This document shows, in pieces, positions 8,249 through 17,474 of a stretch of DNA of 64,000 bases. Positions within the stretch are counted from its first letter, which is position 1, and every line of letters starts with the position of its first letter. This DNA comes from Zhongshania aquimaris (lineage in GTDB: Bacteria > Pseudomonadota > Gammaproteobacteria > Pseudomonadales > Spongiibacteraceae). The stretch is taken from NCBI RefSeq assembly GCF_019312595.1, contig NZ_JAHWDQ010000007.1, positions 62,001 to 126,000 on the forward strand, given 5' to 3'. Under the pieces are notes generated by a model. It saw nothing but the letters and a program-made list of their open reading frames with translations, was not told where the DNA came from and ran no database searches. The translations under genes and the position numbers were made by a program.

Positions 8249-9166
8249 TTAGGAATTGCTTTTACTCGCCATAGCAAAGCTATATTTCAGATGCTCCATG
8301 TGTCCCGCAGGAACCGGATTTAAGAGCAGTGGATCCTCGGTGACTCTGATGGCGTCAATATTTTTTGCCACATCTTCAATACTCCAGCTCGGTTGATACA
8401 CCCCCACCGTTTCCGCTGGAAAAATTCTGGCAACACGCCCCGCCGCCGATGCCAATGCCTCACCGGTGATCGAGCAGCTCTCATGCGCCATCCAGGCTAC
8501 ACAGGGTGCGACCAGTTCGGGATCCATCGGCGGAAATGCACTGGTATCGATACCTTCGGACATACGCGTTACCGCCGCGGGTAAAATCAAATTGCTTTTA
8601 ATATTATGTGCCGCGCCTTCAATCGCAGCGACATTGGACAGACCAGCCAAGCCAGCCTTAGACATACAGTAATTCACCACACCAGCGTTACCGTATAAAC
8701 CGCCAATTGAACCGGTTAACACAATACGGCCGTAGCCCGCCTTGACCATATGCGGGAAAGCTTCGCGAACAACGTGGAATCCACCGCGCAAATGCACATC
8801 TAGCACGGCTTCAAAATCTTCATATGACAAATCGCACAAAGAGCCGCGGCGCACATTGCCGGCGTTGTGAATTAAAATATCCACCCGCCCATAGGTATTT
8901 ATGGCGGTGTCGATAATCGCTTTACCACCGGCGGGACTTGCCACCGAATCCATATTGGCAATCGCCTCACCGCCGGCGGCTTTGATAGCGGCAACCACTT
9001 CTTCGGCGGGATGCTCATCGGTTCCATTACCAACCATGCTAAGACCGGGGTCATTCACCACCACCTTAGCGCCGCGCGATGCCAGCAACTCCGCGTATGA
9101 ACGACCCAGGCCGCGACCAGCTCCAGTGATAACAGCGACTCGACCGTCAAATCTAAGTTCTGCCAT
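8249..9166 (-). CDS. SDR oxidoreductase, multifunctional-enzyme-2 (HSD17B4)-like
   Basis: A 305-residue classical short-chain dehydrogenase. The nucleotide-binding motif is TGAGRGLG at 14-21, NAG is at 101-103, and the catalytic set is S153, Y166 and K170 (Y-C-M-S-K). VVVNDPG at 36-41 places an Asp after beta-strand 2, which predicts NAD+ preference. This ND-G segment and the long C-terminal extension resemble the (3R)-hydroxyacyl-CoA dehydrogenase unit of peroxisomal multifunctional enzyme 2. It probably oxidises a 3-hydroxyacyl-CoA, partnering the MaoC-type hydratase encoded two genes upstream. The ATG follows GAGG nine bases upstream. Gaps of 30-80 bp to both neighbours suggest an operon. 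Confidence 0.9.
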   Translation of the reverse strand: MAELRFDGRVAVITGAGRGLGRSYAELLASRGAKVVVNDPGLSMVGNGTDEHPAEEVVAAIKAAGGEAIANMDSVASPAGGKAIIDTAINTYGRVDILIHNAGNVRRGSLCDLSYEDFEAVLDVHLRGGFHVVREAFPHMVKAGYGRIVLTGSIGGLYGNAGVVNYCMSKAGLAGLSNVAAIEGAAHNIKSNLILPAAVTRMSEGIDTSAFPPMDPELVAPCVAWMAHESCSITGEALASAAGRVARIFPAETVGVYQPSWSIEDVAKNIDAIRVTEDPLLLNPVPAGHMEHLKYSFAMASKSNS

Positions 9167-9196
9167 GGTGTAAATCCTCTTTATATATTTAATTTT

Positions 9197-10408
9197 TTAG
9201 CTAACTACATTTGCCGTTCGCAGTGCCGCTATCTGCTCGTCGTTCATGTCGAGAATATCAGCGAGTACCTGGTCGGTGTGCTGCCCCAAAATCGGTGGCG
9301 CCGTCGGAATCGGCTGCTTATCGCCAGGAAATTTGATGGCGCGGTTAACAATAGGAATTTTCCCCAAAGTTTTGTGCTCCACTTCAACCACCATTTCACG
9401 GGCGACAGCGTGGGGCTGGCTGAGGGCGTCTTGAATTCCCAAGATAGGCGCATGGGGAACTTGATGGGCTGTAAACAAGGTCACCATATCTTGAATGGTC
9501 CGCTGGCTAGTGAAGTCTGCCACCAGTTGATTAACTTGCTCGCGACAGTCGCGGCGCTTTTCCAATGAATTAAACTGCGGATCATCCGCGTATTGCGGCA
9601 TGCCTAAAGCATCGCAGATTCGCTTCCAGAACGAATTTGTTAAACAGGCAATAATAATCGCGCCATCGGCGGCGGGAAACGCGCCATAGGGTACAAGGTT
9701 GTGATGCTGCGAACCCTGCGGTTTAGGGTCTTCGCCGGTAAAAAACGGGAGCTGTGCCAGATAACCCAACATGCCAATCATGCCATCTAGCAAACTCACG
9801 TCGATCAAGCGACCTCGCCCAGTGCGATGGCGTTCGTGTAGAGCCGCCATAATGCCCATAGGGCCGTTGATACCGCCCACTAAATCGCCGAGTGGAATCC
9901 CGAGTTTAGTTGGCAGACCGCCCGCCTCGCCATTCACACTCATGGCGCCAGACAAGGCCTGTAAAACGATATCAAAAGACGGTAAATCCTTGAGCGGACT
10001 GTCCGCACCAAAGCCGGAAATAGAGCAGTAAATTAAACGCGGATTGACCTCAGCCATGACATCGTAACCGAGACCTAAACGCTGCATTACCCCCGGTCGA
10101 TAATTTTCAATTAGCACATCGCATTTACGTGCTAAATCCTTGATCAAATTCACACCGTCTGCGGATTTTAAATCGACAACAATACTTTTTTTACCGCGAT
10201 TTATCGCGAGATAATAATGACTTTCGCCGTCTCGAAATGGCGGGAATGTGCGCGTTTCATCGCCACTTCCTGGCGGTTCAACTTTAATAACTTCTGCACC
10301 CAAATCCGCCAGCGCCAAGGCAGCAGATGGGCCAGCCAATACGCGGGTCAAATCCAACACCCGAATATCCTGCAGTGGGCCTAGCCAATTTGTTTCACTA
10401 TTGCTCAT
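9197..10408 (-). CDS. Type III CoA-transferase (CaiB/BaiF family)
   Basis: A 403-residue family III CoA-transferase. The N-terminus (RVLDLTRVLAGPSAALALADLGAEVIKVE) and the LAINRGKKSIVVDL segment are family signatures. D175 in GIPLGDLVGG is the expected nucleophile that forms the acyl anhydride with the carboxylate. The enzyme would move CoA from a donor thioester to a free acid, an ATP-free route to activate a pathway acid or recycle CoA. Start: ATG with AGGA seven bases upstream. It lies between the double hot-dog hydratase and the SDR. A second member of the family is at 33833-35050. Confidence 0.93.
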   Translation of the reverse strand: MSNSETNWLGPLQDIRVLDLTRVLAGPSAALALADLGAEVIKVEPPGSGDETRTFPPFRDGESHYYLAINRGKKSIVVDLKSADGVNLIKDLARKCDVLIENYRPGVMQRLGLGYDVMAEVNPRLIYCSISGFGADSPLKDLPSFDIVLQALSGAMSVNGEAGGLPTKLGIPLGDLVGGINGPMGIMAALHERHRTGRGRLIDVSLLDGMIGMLGYLAQLPFFTGEDPKPQGSQHHNLVPYGAFPAADGAIIIACLTNSFWKRICDALGMPQYADDPQFNSLEKRRDCREQVNQLVADFTSQRTIQDMVTLFTAHQVPHAPILGIQDALSQPHAVAREMVVEVEHKTLGKIPIVNRAIKFPGDKQPIPTAPPILGQHTDQVLADILDMNDEQIAALRTANVVS

Positions 10409-10533
10409 AGCACAGTCCTGCGATCGCCTAAATCAGAGCTATTATTCTTTCTATTACCATCGAGCAGAAACGAAATCGCCAGAAGCAAGTTTTCACTCAC
10501 CTCCGGCGGTTTCTATACCCAATGTCGACCGTA

Positions 10534-11661
10534 TTAGCCGCGGCTAGGTAGCTCAACAACAACGGCACCCGTTGCCGACAGTTCACCACGGTGAGTTTCA
10601 GCGCGCTGGCTGATTTCAACATAGTGCTTGCCATTTTCAACGTATTTGCGCGTTACCGATCCGTCGATGAAGATCACATCGCCGTCTGGGTTATGGCGAC
10701 GAATTTGACTTTTGCTCTTGTGCAGGAAGCCATCATCACCCATCCAGTTAGTTGCGTGATGCGTCAACCAGGACGTGCGCTCTGGGCCGTAGTCGTATGC
10801 ACCTGGTGCACCAACTTCATGGGCGAAAGCTTCATCCCAATGCACACGCTCTGGGCAATCTGGCACATTGAAGCGGTTTTTAATACCCAGGCCTGGATGC
10901 GCTTGCTGCATTTTCCACGCAAGTTTATTAGCGCGAATATACAAACCACCCCAGCCCTGCGCGTAACAAATAAAGCCTGTTACGGTCATTGGGCCTTTCA
11001 TCATACGCGGCAGTGCATCGCCTTCGTTAACGTCTTCCCAGTAACGTGGCGTCGCGCCGCGCACTTCTTCTTCACCGTAAAGCTTGCCCCACTCAGCCAA
11101 TTGCTCATCGGTGAACGGCTCAACCAAACCTTTAACTTCTGTGTACTTGGTGCCGCGCTCACGCGCTTCGTCGCGGTCGGTACGGAATACCCAGCTATCG
11201 CCTTCGGCAACTTTATCGCCGTGCTGATTGAAGAAATCAACGTGGTAAATTTGCTGGATAGAACGACCCGCAAAGCGAGTCTGATGCTCTACTAAATCTT
11301 TGAGGTAGGCTTCAGTCGTAATGGTGTCGTTACGCATTACCGGCTTGTGCCACGTCCAGTCTGCACCGGCCCACATGGCGTGAACACCAGACAAACCACC
11401 ACAGTAACCAGAAATCAAACGGCTGGTAGTGAACAGGAAGCTAGGCAGTGCAACCACATCACCAAACTTGGTATTTTTGGCGTACTCAGGATCACACCAG
11501 AGTGGGTTGTCGTCACCAATACCGTGGGCGTAATGACGAATCGCGTCGCGAGTCGCTTCGTAGTTCCAAGGCTCTACGGTATTTTCAATTTTTACACCGA
11601 TACGTTTGCGAAGATCGGCGAGACCTTCTTCGGTGATTTTTGGAAAACGATTTTCTGACAT
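10534..11661 (-). CDS. Double hot-dog MaoC/FAS1-like dehydratase (copy 1)
   Basis: A 375-residue protein with two hot-dog halves. The N-terminal half (about 20-170) has the FAS1-like dehydratase pattern IRHYAHGIGDDNPLWCDPEYA, and the C-terminal half (about 205-372) is MaoC-like. Expected function: (R)-specific hydration of a bulky 2-enoyl-CoA, as described for the hydratases of steroid side-chain degradation. The ATG at 11661 follows AGGAG seven bases upstream; a GTG one codon earlier is less likely. It is 16 bp downstream of an acyl-CoA ligase gene and followed by a CoA-transferase and an SDR, forming an activation/hydration/oxidation set. Two longer relatives are at 15258-16421 and 42066-43256, closer to each other than to this one. 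Confidence 0.88.
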   Translation of the reverse strand: MSENRFPKITEEGLADLRKRIGVKIENTVEPWNYEATRDAIRHYAHGIGDDNPLWCDPEYAKNTKFGDVVALPSFLFTTSRLISGYCGGLSGVHAMWAGADWTWHKPVMRNDTITTEAYLKDLVEHQTRFAGRSIQQIYHVDFFNQHGDKVAEGDSWVFRTDRDEARERGTKYTEVKGLVEPFTDEQLAEWGKLYGEEEVRGATPRYWEDVNEGDALPRMMKGPMTVTGFICYAQGWGGLYIRANKLAWKMQQAHPGLGIKNRFNVPDCPERVHWDEAFAHEVGAPGAYDYGPERTSWLTHHATNWMGDDGFLHKSKSQIRRHNPDGDVIFIDGSVTRKYVENGKHYVEISQRAETHRGELSATGAVVVELPSRG

Positions 11662-11677
11662 CACTTATCTCCTAGGG

Positions 11678-13243
11678 TTATTCTGCGGCTGCAACCGCTT
11701 TTGCCGCTTCGCGGTCACGCAAGATTTTGCGATGAACCTTGCCTGCAGGCGTTTTGGGAAGTTCACTAACAAATTCAACTATTCGCGGAAACTCATGCTG
11801 GGCCAAACGCTCCCTTGTGAATTTCTGCAGCTCCTCAATCAACGCGTCACTGCTTGGTCGAGGACTAACAACAAAGGCTTTTACCACCTGCCCACGGGTT
11901 TCATCCGGCACACCGATCACCGCCACTTCATCGACAGCATCGTGTTTAAGGAGGGTGTTTTCGATCTCGACAGCACTCATAGTCCAACCCGCAGAAATGA
12001 TCACATCATCTGCACGGCCGCAGTGGTACAGGTAGCCGTCTTCATCGACCCGCGCCAAATCTTTGGTGGTTTCCCAGCGATCTTTTTTCCACAACATTAA
12101 CTCGCCAACCTCGTTGGCAGAGGTTGTGCTGCCGTCGGCGCGTTGCACCTCCAGCTTAAGACCGGGAATTGGCTTACCCAGCGAACCAGGTTTCACCACA
12201 TAATCTTCCGCACCGGGGAAGTTAACCAGCACCACCCCAATTTCAGTGGTGCCGTACATGCTGCATGGCGCGGTGTGAAAAGTGTCTTGAATAAAATCCA
12301 GCGTCGCTGGATCGCAGGGCTCGCCAGTAAAGGACAATTTCTTCATGGCAAAAGTAAAGTCGCCGCCTTTGCCAGAGTTTTTCATCATCCGGTAGTGGGT
12401 CGCGGCGGCAGACATATTGGTAATTTTGTAGTCTTGCAGCGCTTTCATTAAACGCACGGCGTCAAACTTACCGGCAAATGTGCCGGTGGTAACACCCAGA
12501 CCTAACGGTGCCAACGTACCGTGCCATAAACCATGCCCCCACGCTGGCGACGAAGGGCAAAAGTATTCATCCCCTGGACGAATACCCGTGCCGTATAAAG
12601 CGGCAAACATCAGGGTCACCAAACTGCGGTGGGTGTGTTTAACCGCAGCCGGTAATTCGCGGGTAGTACCCGAGGTATATTGAAAAACGGCTAAATCAGT
12701 GGCTTTGGATTTAGTCTCAAAGTGACTGGGAAAACGCGCGATGTCCGCCAGTAAGGCATCGTTGGCGACAACCACATTCAAGCCTTCAACTTGCTTGGCG
12801 GTGTCTAGTTTTTCATCGTTGGTTACCAGCAAACTTGGCTTGCAGTCATCAACCCGCAAACGCAGGCCGTCTAAGCCAAACAGGGTGAACAAGGGCACGC
12901 TGATAGCCCCTGCCATCATGGCGCCAAACAAGCTGATATAAAAAGGTAGCGAGGGCTCAAGCATAAACGCGATGCGATCACCGGGTTTGATACCGTTTTC
13001 AACTAACCAATGGGCAAACTGGGCTGAACCCGCCGCTACCTGGTCAAAGCTCAGAATTTCGTCGGTGCCGTCGCCGTGGGCAATTCTCACCGCCGTGCGA
13101 CCACTGCCATCGGCATGACGGGTCATGCACTCATGAGCAATATTCAGAAATTCGCGATCGCCATCGAACAATTCCCACAGCGCTGCGCTATTAGCGTGGG
13201 CCTGAGCATCGGCGAAGGATGTGTAATCTGTCAGTTTTTTCAT
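11678..13243 (-). CDS. AMP-binding acyl-CoA ligase
   Basis: A 521-residue ANL-superfamily adenylating enzyme. The phosphate-binding loop at 189-207 reads YTSGTTRELPAAVKHTHRS, so the usual G-x-P-K-G-V is changed and the Lys shifted, as in benzoate/medium-chain acid ligases. The acid-binding motif MYGTTEIG follows, then the hinge region (HCGRADDVIISAGWTMS) and the C-terminal catalytic Lys in KTPAGKVHRK. It should convert a carboxylic acid to its CoA ester with ATP. It is the first gene of the minus-strand run down to 1 kb and is divergent from the IclR gene. Only a weak ribosome site is seen before the ATG. Confidence 0.92.
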   Translation of the reverse strand: MKKLTDYTSFADAQAHANSAALWELFDGDREFLNIAHECMTRHADGSGRTAVRIAHGDGTDEILSFDQVAAGSAQFAHWLVENGIKPGDRIAFMLEPSLPFYISLFGAMMAGAISVPLFTLFGLDGLRLRVDDCKPSLLVTNDEKLDTAKQVEGLNVVVANDALLADIARFPSHFETKSKATDLAVFQYTSGTTRELPAAVKHTHRSLVTLMFAALYGTGIRPGDEYFCPSSPAWGHGLWHGTLAPLGLGVTTGTFAGKFDAVRLMKALQDYKITNMSAAATHYRMMKNSGKGGDFTFAMKKLSFTGEPCDPATLDFIQDTFHTAPCSMYGTTEIGVVLVNFPGAEDYVVKPGSLGKPIPGLKLEVQRADGSTTSANEVGELMLWKKDRWETTKDLARVDEDGYLYHCGRADDVIISAGWTMSAVEIENTLLKHDAVDEVAVIGVPDETRGQVVKAFVVSPRPSSDALIEELQKFTRERLAQHEFPRIVEFVSELPKTPAGKVHRKILRDREAAKAVAAAE

Positions 13244-13335
13244 TATTGCTATCGCAGTACCAAAATTAGATCATCTTCGCTATATGACCAGAGCATTTAT
13301 ACTCAATGGATTTTTCATCCCAGCCATTATAGACA

Positions 13336-13365
13336 GCATTGTTGATTAATGAGAACGAACAATGC
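13336..13365. promoter_or_regulatory. Inverted repeat in the divergent IclR/ligase promoter region
   Basis: GCATTGTT at 13336-13343 and its exact complement AACAATGC at 13358-13365 are 14 bases apart. They lie in the AT-rich 253-bp space between the ligase start (13243) and the IclR start (13497). Further palindromes at 13372-13384 (ACAAT-N3-ATTGT) and 13413-13427 (ATAAC-N5-GTTAT) lie nearby. Binding by the IclR protein is an inference from position. Confidence 0.4.
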
Positions 13366-13371
13366 CACAAG

Positions 13372-13384
13372 ACAATATAATTGT
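13372..13384. promoter_or_regulatory. ACAAT-N3-ATTGT palindrome, candidate operator
   Basis: ACAAT and ATTGT flank ATA. The same arms and spacing recur at 44387-44399 upstream of the AcuI-type reductase gene, within a larger perfect palindrome. Both sites are intergenic, but the region is AT-rich and a chance match is possible. Confidence 0.3.
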
Positions 13385-13496
13385 AAATACAGAATTTAAT
13401 TTTATATGTTGAATAACTTTTTGTTATGATGTGGACGAGTGACAAGACGTACTTCATTACCAAAGTCCGAACACCGTGCCTCACAACGAGAATTTT

Positions 13497-14303
13497 ATGA
13501 GCGACAAGCCCGAGTCCAGCGGCAAGACCAGCAAAGCCGTTAAAGACAGCAAAGCACCCGCCATTTCACGCGCTGCGGCCATATTAAGACTGCTAGGCAA
13601 AAGCGATACATCGCTGAGCCTGCAGCATATTTCCAGCCGACTTGAGCTGGTTCCCAGCACCTGCCTATACATTCTTCGCGCCCTGGTTGAAGAGGAGTTA
13701 GTCGCGGTTGACCCCGATACCAAGCGCTACTCGCTAGAGGCCGGCGTACTCAGTCTCGCCCGCCACTGGCTGCGCCGAAATCAATTTACCGATCTTTGTC
13801 AAGCCCACCTGGATCACATTAGCCGCAGCCGCGAGGTCACGATGCTGGGGGTTCACATTGTCAGCCTCGATCATATTGTGGTTGTCGCCACCTCGCAGGC
13901 TGGGAATAATTTTCAAATAAGCGCCCAAATTGGCAGTCGCTTTCCCGCTCTAATCAGTGCAACCGGTCGCTGTATTGCCGCCTTTGGCGACATCGACGAA
14001 GAAGAAATTAAATCGCGCTTTAACAGCCTGCGCTGGGACGTACCGCCAAGCTGGACCAAGTGGAAATCGCAGGTAGACGACACCCGCAAACGGGGTATCG
14101 CCATCGACGCCGGCAACTATATCGCTGGGGTCACCGTACTGGCGGCACCGGTGTGGAATGGGCGCGGTAAACTCAGCCACGCATTGGTTGCCCTCAGTAT
14201 TGGCAGCGCACTGCAGCGCAAGGGTATTACTGAACTGGAGAATGATCTGATTAATGCCGCCAAGCTGCTATCTGCGCAGTTAGGTGGGAGCGATACGAGA
14301 TAA
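13497..14303 (+). CDS. IclR-family transcriptional regulator
   Basis: A 268-residue regulator. The N-terminal winged helix (about 20-85) contains the IclR pattern ISRAAAILRLLG, then SLQHISSRLELVPSTCLYILRALVEEELV. The rest is the IclR effector-binding domain with GRCIAAF and GIAIDAGNYIAGVTVLAAPV. IclR proteins sense small aromatic or aliphatic acids and control degradation genes. The ATG at 13497 has ACGAG 6-7 bases upstream; the in-frame GTG at 13476 would add seven residues. The gene is divergent from the 1-13.2 kb catabolic run, whose first gene is a ligase, so it probably controls that run from the shared promoter region. Downstream is the repeat array rather than another gene. Confidence 0.93.
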   Translation: MSDKPESSGKTSKAVKDSKAPAISRAAAILRLLGKSDTSLSLQHISSRLELVPSTCLYILRALVEEELVAVDPDTKRYSLEAGVLSLARHWLRRNQFTDLCQAHLDHISRSREVTMLGVHIVSLDHIVVVATSQAGNNFQISAQIGSRFPALISATGRCIAAFGDIDEEEIKSRFNSLRWDVPPSWTKWKSQVDDTRKRGIAIDAGNYIAGVTVLAAPVWNGRGKLSHALVALSIGSALQRKGITELENDLINAAKLLSAQLGGSDTR

Positions 14304-14335
14304 GCCTTGCCGGACACTAAGCTTATTGCCACGGC

Positions 14336-15233
14336 GCCGTCATCCTCAACGTACCCCCGCCGTCATCTTCAACTTGATTGAGGATCCATATACCTCGGAC
14401 TTTGTAGCACTCTCAGTTGCGTCTGACGTCTGGCGTCGGAAGACCGACGCTAAAAGCATTCGCTTCGCTCACTTGGATCCCCGATCGGGGTCGGGGATGA
14501 CGTGGTTATAAAAGTCGAGGAAGACGAAGTGTGATGATGTCATCCTCAACGCACCGCTGCTTTCATCCTCAACTAACGCCGTCATCCTCAACTACCGTCG
14601 TCATCCTCAACTACCGTCGTCATCCTCAACTTGATTGAGGATCCATATACCTCGAACGTTGCCGAACTCACAGTTACGTCTGACGTCTGGCGTCAGAAGA
14701 CCGACGCTAAAGACATTCGCTTCGCTCACTTGGATCCCCGATCGGGGTCGGGGATGACGTGGTTTTTAAAGGTCGAGGAAGACGAAGTGTGATGATGTCA
14801 TCCTCAACGCACCGCTGCTGTCATCCTCAACTAACGCCGTCATCCTCAACTAACGCCGTCATCCTCAACTACCGCCGTCATCCTCAACTTGATTGAGGAT
14901 CCATATACCTCGGGCTTTGTAGCACTCTCAGTTGCGTCTGACGTCTGGCGTCAGAAGACCGACGCTAAAAGCATTCGCTTCGCTCACTTGGATCCCCGAT
15001 CGGGGTCGGGGATGACGTGGTTATAAAAGTCGAGGAAAACGAAGTGTGATGATGTCATCCTCAACGCACCGCTGCTGTCATCCTCAACTAACGCCGTCAT
15101 CCTCAACTTGATTGAGGATCCATAGACCTCGGGCTATTCGCAACCACCATTGCGTCGGACTTCAGACGTCTGACATCCGACGCTAAAAGCATTCGCTTCG
15201 CTCACTGGATCCCCGATCGGGGTCGGGGATGAC
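14336..15233. repeat. Array of four 138-140 bp inverted-end elements with 19-bp tandem repeats
   Basis: Four near-identical units lie at 14362-14501, 14619-14758, 14877-15016 and 15096-15233. Each opens with GTCATCCTCAACTTGATTG (one base differs in unit 1) and closes with TCGGGGATGAC, the reverse complement of a variant of the opening; ATCC boxes mark both inner edges. A small internal hairpin (TCTGACG/CGTCAGA) is present in units 2 and 3. Between units there are one to three copies of a 19-bp tandem repeat whose core GTCATCCTCAACTA matches the unit end. Unit starts are 257, 258 and 219 bp apart. The array fills the space between the convergent IclR and hydratase genes. No transposase is present, so it looks like a nonautonomous or REP/MITE-like dispersed repeat. 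Confidence 0.85.
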
Positions 15234-15257
15234 GTGGTTTTTAAAGGTCTACCACGC

Positions 15258-16421
15258 CTAGCGCGTCGGCAGCTCTACTTCCGCAGTCGCCGTCGCCATG
15301 ACCGTCCCGGTCTGGCTGCGCATTTTATAATCGACCTGAATAATATTTCTGCCTTCGTCATCAACGGTTTTATCCGTCACGGTCGCCTGCATAATCGTGA
15401 TATCGCCGGTAAATGCGGGACCGCGGTAAGAGGCTTTAGAGTGAACAACTTGACCCCACTCGCCCGCCCAACCAGCTAAATAATCCAGAATCCATGCCCC
15501 CATCGACGCGCCGTAGCCATAGCCGCGCGGCATGCCGACACGACGAGCCCACTCGGGGAATAAGTGCCCACGCGAGGGACCAAAATAAGCGCCGTCGGTC
15601 CACTCCGGGTTATCGCGTTCCATCACCGGGTCATTTTCATGACCGGCAAACTCTTCGGTAAAACCAAATGAGGCCATATCCATACCAGGACGGTGAGTGC
15701 CACCCCAAATAGTGAATAAATAAGCGCGCCACTCAGTAGTGAAACTGGCAACACTATGAGGGCCAATAATACGCACAGGAAGCTCATCACCCACCTTAAC
15801 GTCATCCCAATAACGTTTGCCGTGACCAAGCTCGTGCATCATTTTGATGTACTCGTACTTTTTAGTTTCCAGCTCTTTAAGCTCTTCTGCGGTCCACACT
15901 GGGTCTTCGGTGTTATCCATAGAACCCATTTCAACCGCCGAGTCCCGCGCGTAGCGAATCGCGGTGGAACGCTGCTTGGCAATGAAGTCGCCATTTTGAT
16001 TGTAATAATTATTGTCACCGCGCTGGAAGCAAGTAGGTCCAGCAAAACCGGTTTGTTTTACGGCGTAATCGAAGGGTACTTTTTCATTGGTAATCTCGTC
16101 GCCACCAAAAATACGCGGACCGTAAAACCACCACTCATCGCCGCCAAAAATAAGATGGGAATCGGGTATACACCCCACACAAGCTGGGCCAGCACCGTGA
16201 CCATCATCTACCCCCACCGCGAAAGATTGCGGCGCCACAATGCGGCCATAGCGGCCTTCAGCGGCAAAATCGTGATCGTAATGCATTAAATTTGGGTAGT
16301 GCATCGCCTGCACCCAGCGCCGAATATCGTTGTTGTGTAAGGGCTCTTTCATTTTTGCCGGGGCAATTGGTTTACCCATATACTGATCTAGATCAGAACA
16401 ATCCAGGCTCTTGTCGCTCAT
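15258..16421 (-). CDS. Double hot-dog MaoC/FAS1-like dehydratase (copy 2)
   Basis: A 387-residue protein of two hot-dog halves. The first contains NDIRRWVQAMHYPNLMHYD and APQSFAVGVDDGHG, followed by HLIFGGDEWWFYG; the second begins near GKRYWDDVKVGDELP and contains YGYGASMGAWILDYLAGWAG. These segments match copy 3 at 42066-43256 almost block by block, while copy 1 is more divergent. The predicted reaction is hydration of a bulky 2-enoyl-CoA. Start: ATG with AGGAG seven bases upstream. It lies directly downstream of an SDR gene on the same strand, with a divergent acyl-CoA ligase next to that. Its 3' end abuts the repeat array. Confidence 0.88.
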   Translation of the reverse strand: MSDKSLDCSDLDQYMGKPIAPAKMKEPLHNNDIRRWVQAMHYPNLMHYDHDFAAEGRYGRIVAPQSFAVGVDDGHGAGPACVGCIPDSHLIFGGDEWWFYGPRIFGGDEITNEKVPFDYAVKQTGFAGPTCFQRGDNNYYNQNGDFIAKQRSTAIRYARDSAVEMGSMDNTEDPVWTAEELKELETKKYEYIKMMHELGHGKRYWDDVKVGDELPVRIIGPHSVASFTTEWRAYLFTIWGGTHRPGMDMASFGFTEEFAGHENDPVMERDNPEWTDGAYFGPSRGHLFPEWARRVGMPRGYGYGASMGAWILDYLAGWAGEWGQVVHSKASYRGPAFTGDITIMQATVTDKTVDDEGRNIIQVDYKMRSQTGTVMATATAEVELPTR

Positions 16422-16490
16422 TGCTAAACTCCTAAAAATTCTTCAGATTTCTGCCACCGCTAACAATGGCGATTTAAAATTATCGTTAAC

Positions 16491-17249
16491 TCAGCTATTC
16501 AAAATGCGCGGAGAAAGGTATTTGCAATTTGACCACCCGCCATCAACCACAATAGTTTGGCCGTTGATAAATTCACCGCCAGGTGAGCACAGAAAGGCGA
16601 TCGTGCTGGCAATATCTTCTACCTCACCCAAACGCGGGTAAGGCGTGGTATCCACATTCATTTTTTGAAAACCGGGATCATCGAAACGCGCGCGCACCAT
16701 ATCAGTCATCGTTACGCCCGGCGCCACACAGTTAGAGCGAATGCCCTGCGGCCCGTATTCGCACGCCATGTGCATGGTCAACGATGTTAAGCCACCCTTC
16801 GCCGCTGAATAGGCACCGCCGCGACGACCGCCAATGACCGCAAACGTCGAGGTGACATTCACGATTGCGGAGCCCGACTTCATATGGACAATGACATCCC
16901 GCGCTAAACGAAACGGCGCGCGCAACATAATCCCGAGGAAATGATCCAGGGTGTCGTCATCGGTTTCATGCAGTGGTTTGGGACTGCCTATTCCGGCGTT
17001 ATTCACCAGCACATCTATGCTGCCAAAGCGCTCAAGGGTGAAATCTACTATCGCTTTCGGCGCGTCGTCGGTGGCGATATCAACGGCGATAGTCGCGAGA
17101 CGATCGCCCGCGGCCATCTGATCTTCCAGTGCTGCCAATTTCGCAACATCGCGTCCCACACCCACAACGGCCATGCCCTGCTCAAGCAGTAGCTTGGTGG
17201 TGGCCGCGCCAATACCGCCGGCGGCACCGGTAATAATCGCCACTCTCAT
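16491..17249 (-). CDS. SDR family oxidoreductase
   Basis: A 252-residue classical SDR with TGAAGGIG at 7-14, NNAG at 83-86, and the catalytic S134, Y147 and K151. It ends with the family tail NGQTIVVDGGW. It would oxidise a hydroxyl or reduce a keto group on a pathway intermediate with NAD(P). The ATG at 17249 has GAGG eight bases upstream; the frame stays open further upstream, but that extension looks non-coding. It is divergent from the ligase at 17475 and 69 bp upstream of hydratase copy 2, so the three genes form an activation/hydration/oxidation module. Confidence 0.9.
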   Translation of the reverse strand: MRVAIITGAAGGIGAATTKLLLEQGMAVVGVGRDVAKLAALEDQMAAGDRLATIAVDIATDDAPKAIVDFTLERFGSIDVLVNNAGIGSPKPLHETDDDTLDHFLGIMLRAPFRLARDVIVHMKSGSAIVNVTSTFAVIGGRRGGAYSAAKGGLTSLTMHMACEYGPQGIRSNCVAPGVTMTDMVRARFDDPGFQKMNVDTTPYPRLGEVEDIASTIAFLCSPGGEFINGQTIVVDGGWSNCKYLSPRILNS

Positions 17250-17474
17250 AGAGTTATCCTCATTATTTTCACTCTGCGACTGGAATTCATCCAACAGCAC
17301 ACTTATGCTACGGGGTATTATAATCACCTATGTTGATTACTTGCCAGCGCATTTTGGCAATACGCCCTCGAACAGCGCCGCATTCACCGTCAAAACGGGA
17401 GTGCAAATATTCGCTACAGAGGGCGAAACAACAGCTTTTCTACATATAGCGCGATGCGCTGCAAGGGTTTTATT

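Noticed and set aside
10591-11295. 234-residue open frame on the plus strand
   Set aside because: It lies wholly opposite the hydratase gene, has no recognisable domain and looks like an antisense shadow of its codon pattern.
13266-13484. 72-residue minus-strand frame between ligase and IclR genes
   Set aside because: It covers the divergent promoter region, is AT-rich, and has no ribosome site or domain.
14284-14511. 75-residue frame at the start of the repeat array
   Set aside because: It reads through the first repeat unit and overlaps the IclR end.
14336-15233. Repeat array as a CRISPR
   Set aside because: Repeated units are 140 bp and spacers are themselves repeats; there are no unique 30-40 bp spacers and no cas genes.
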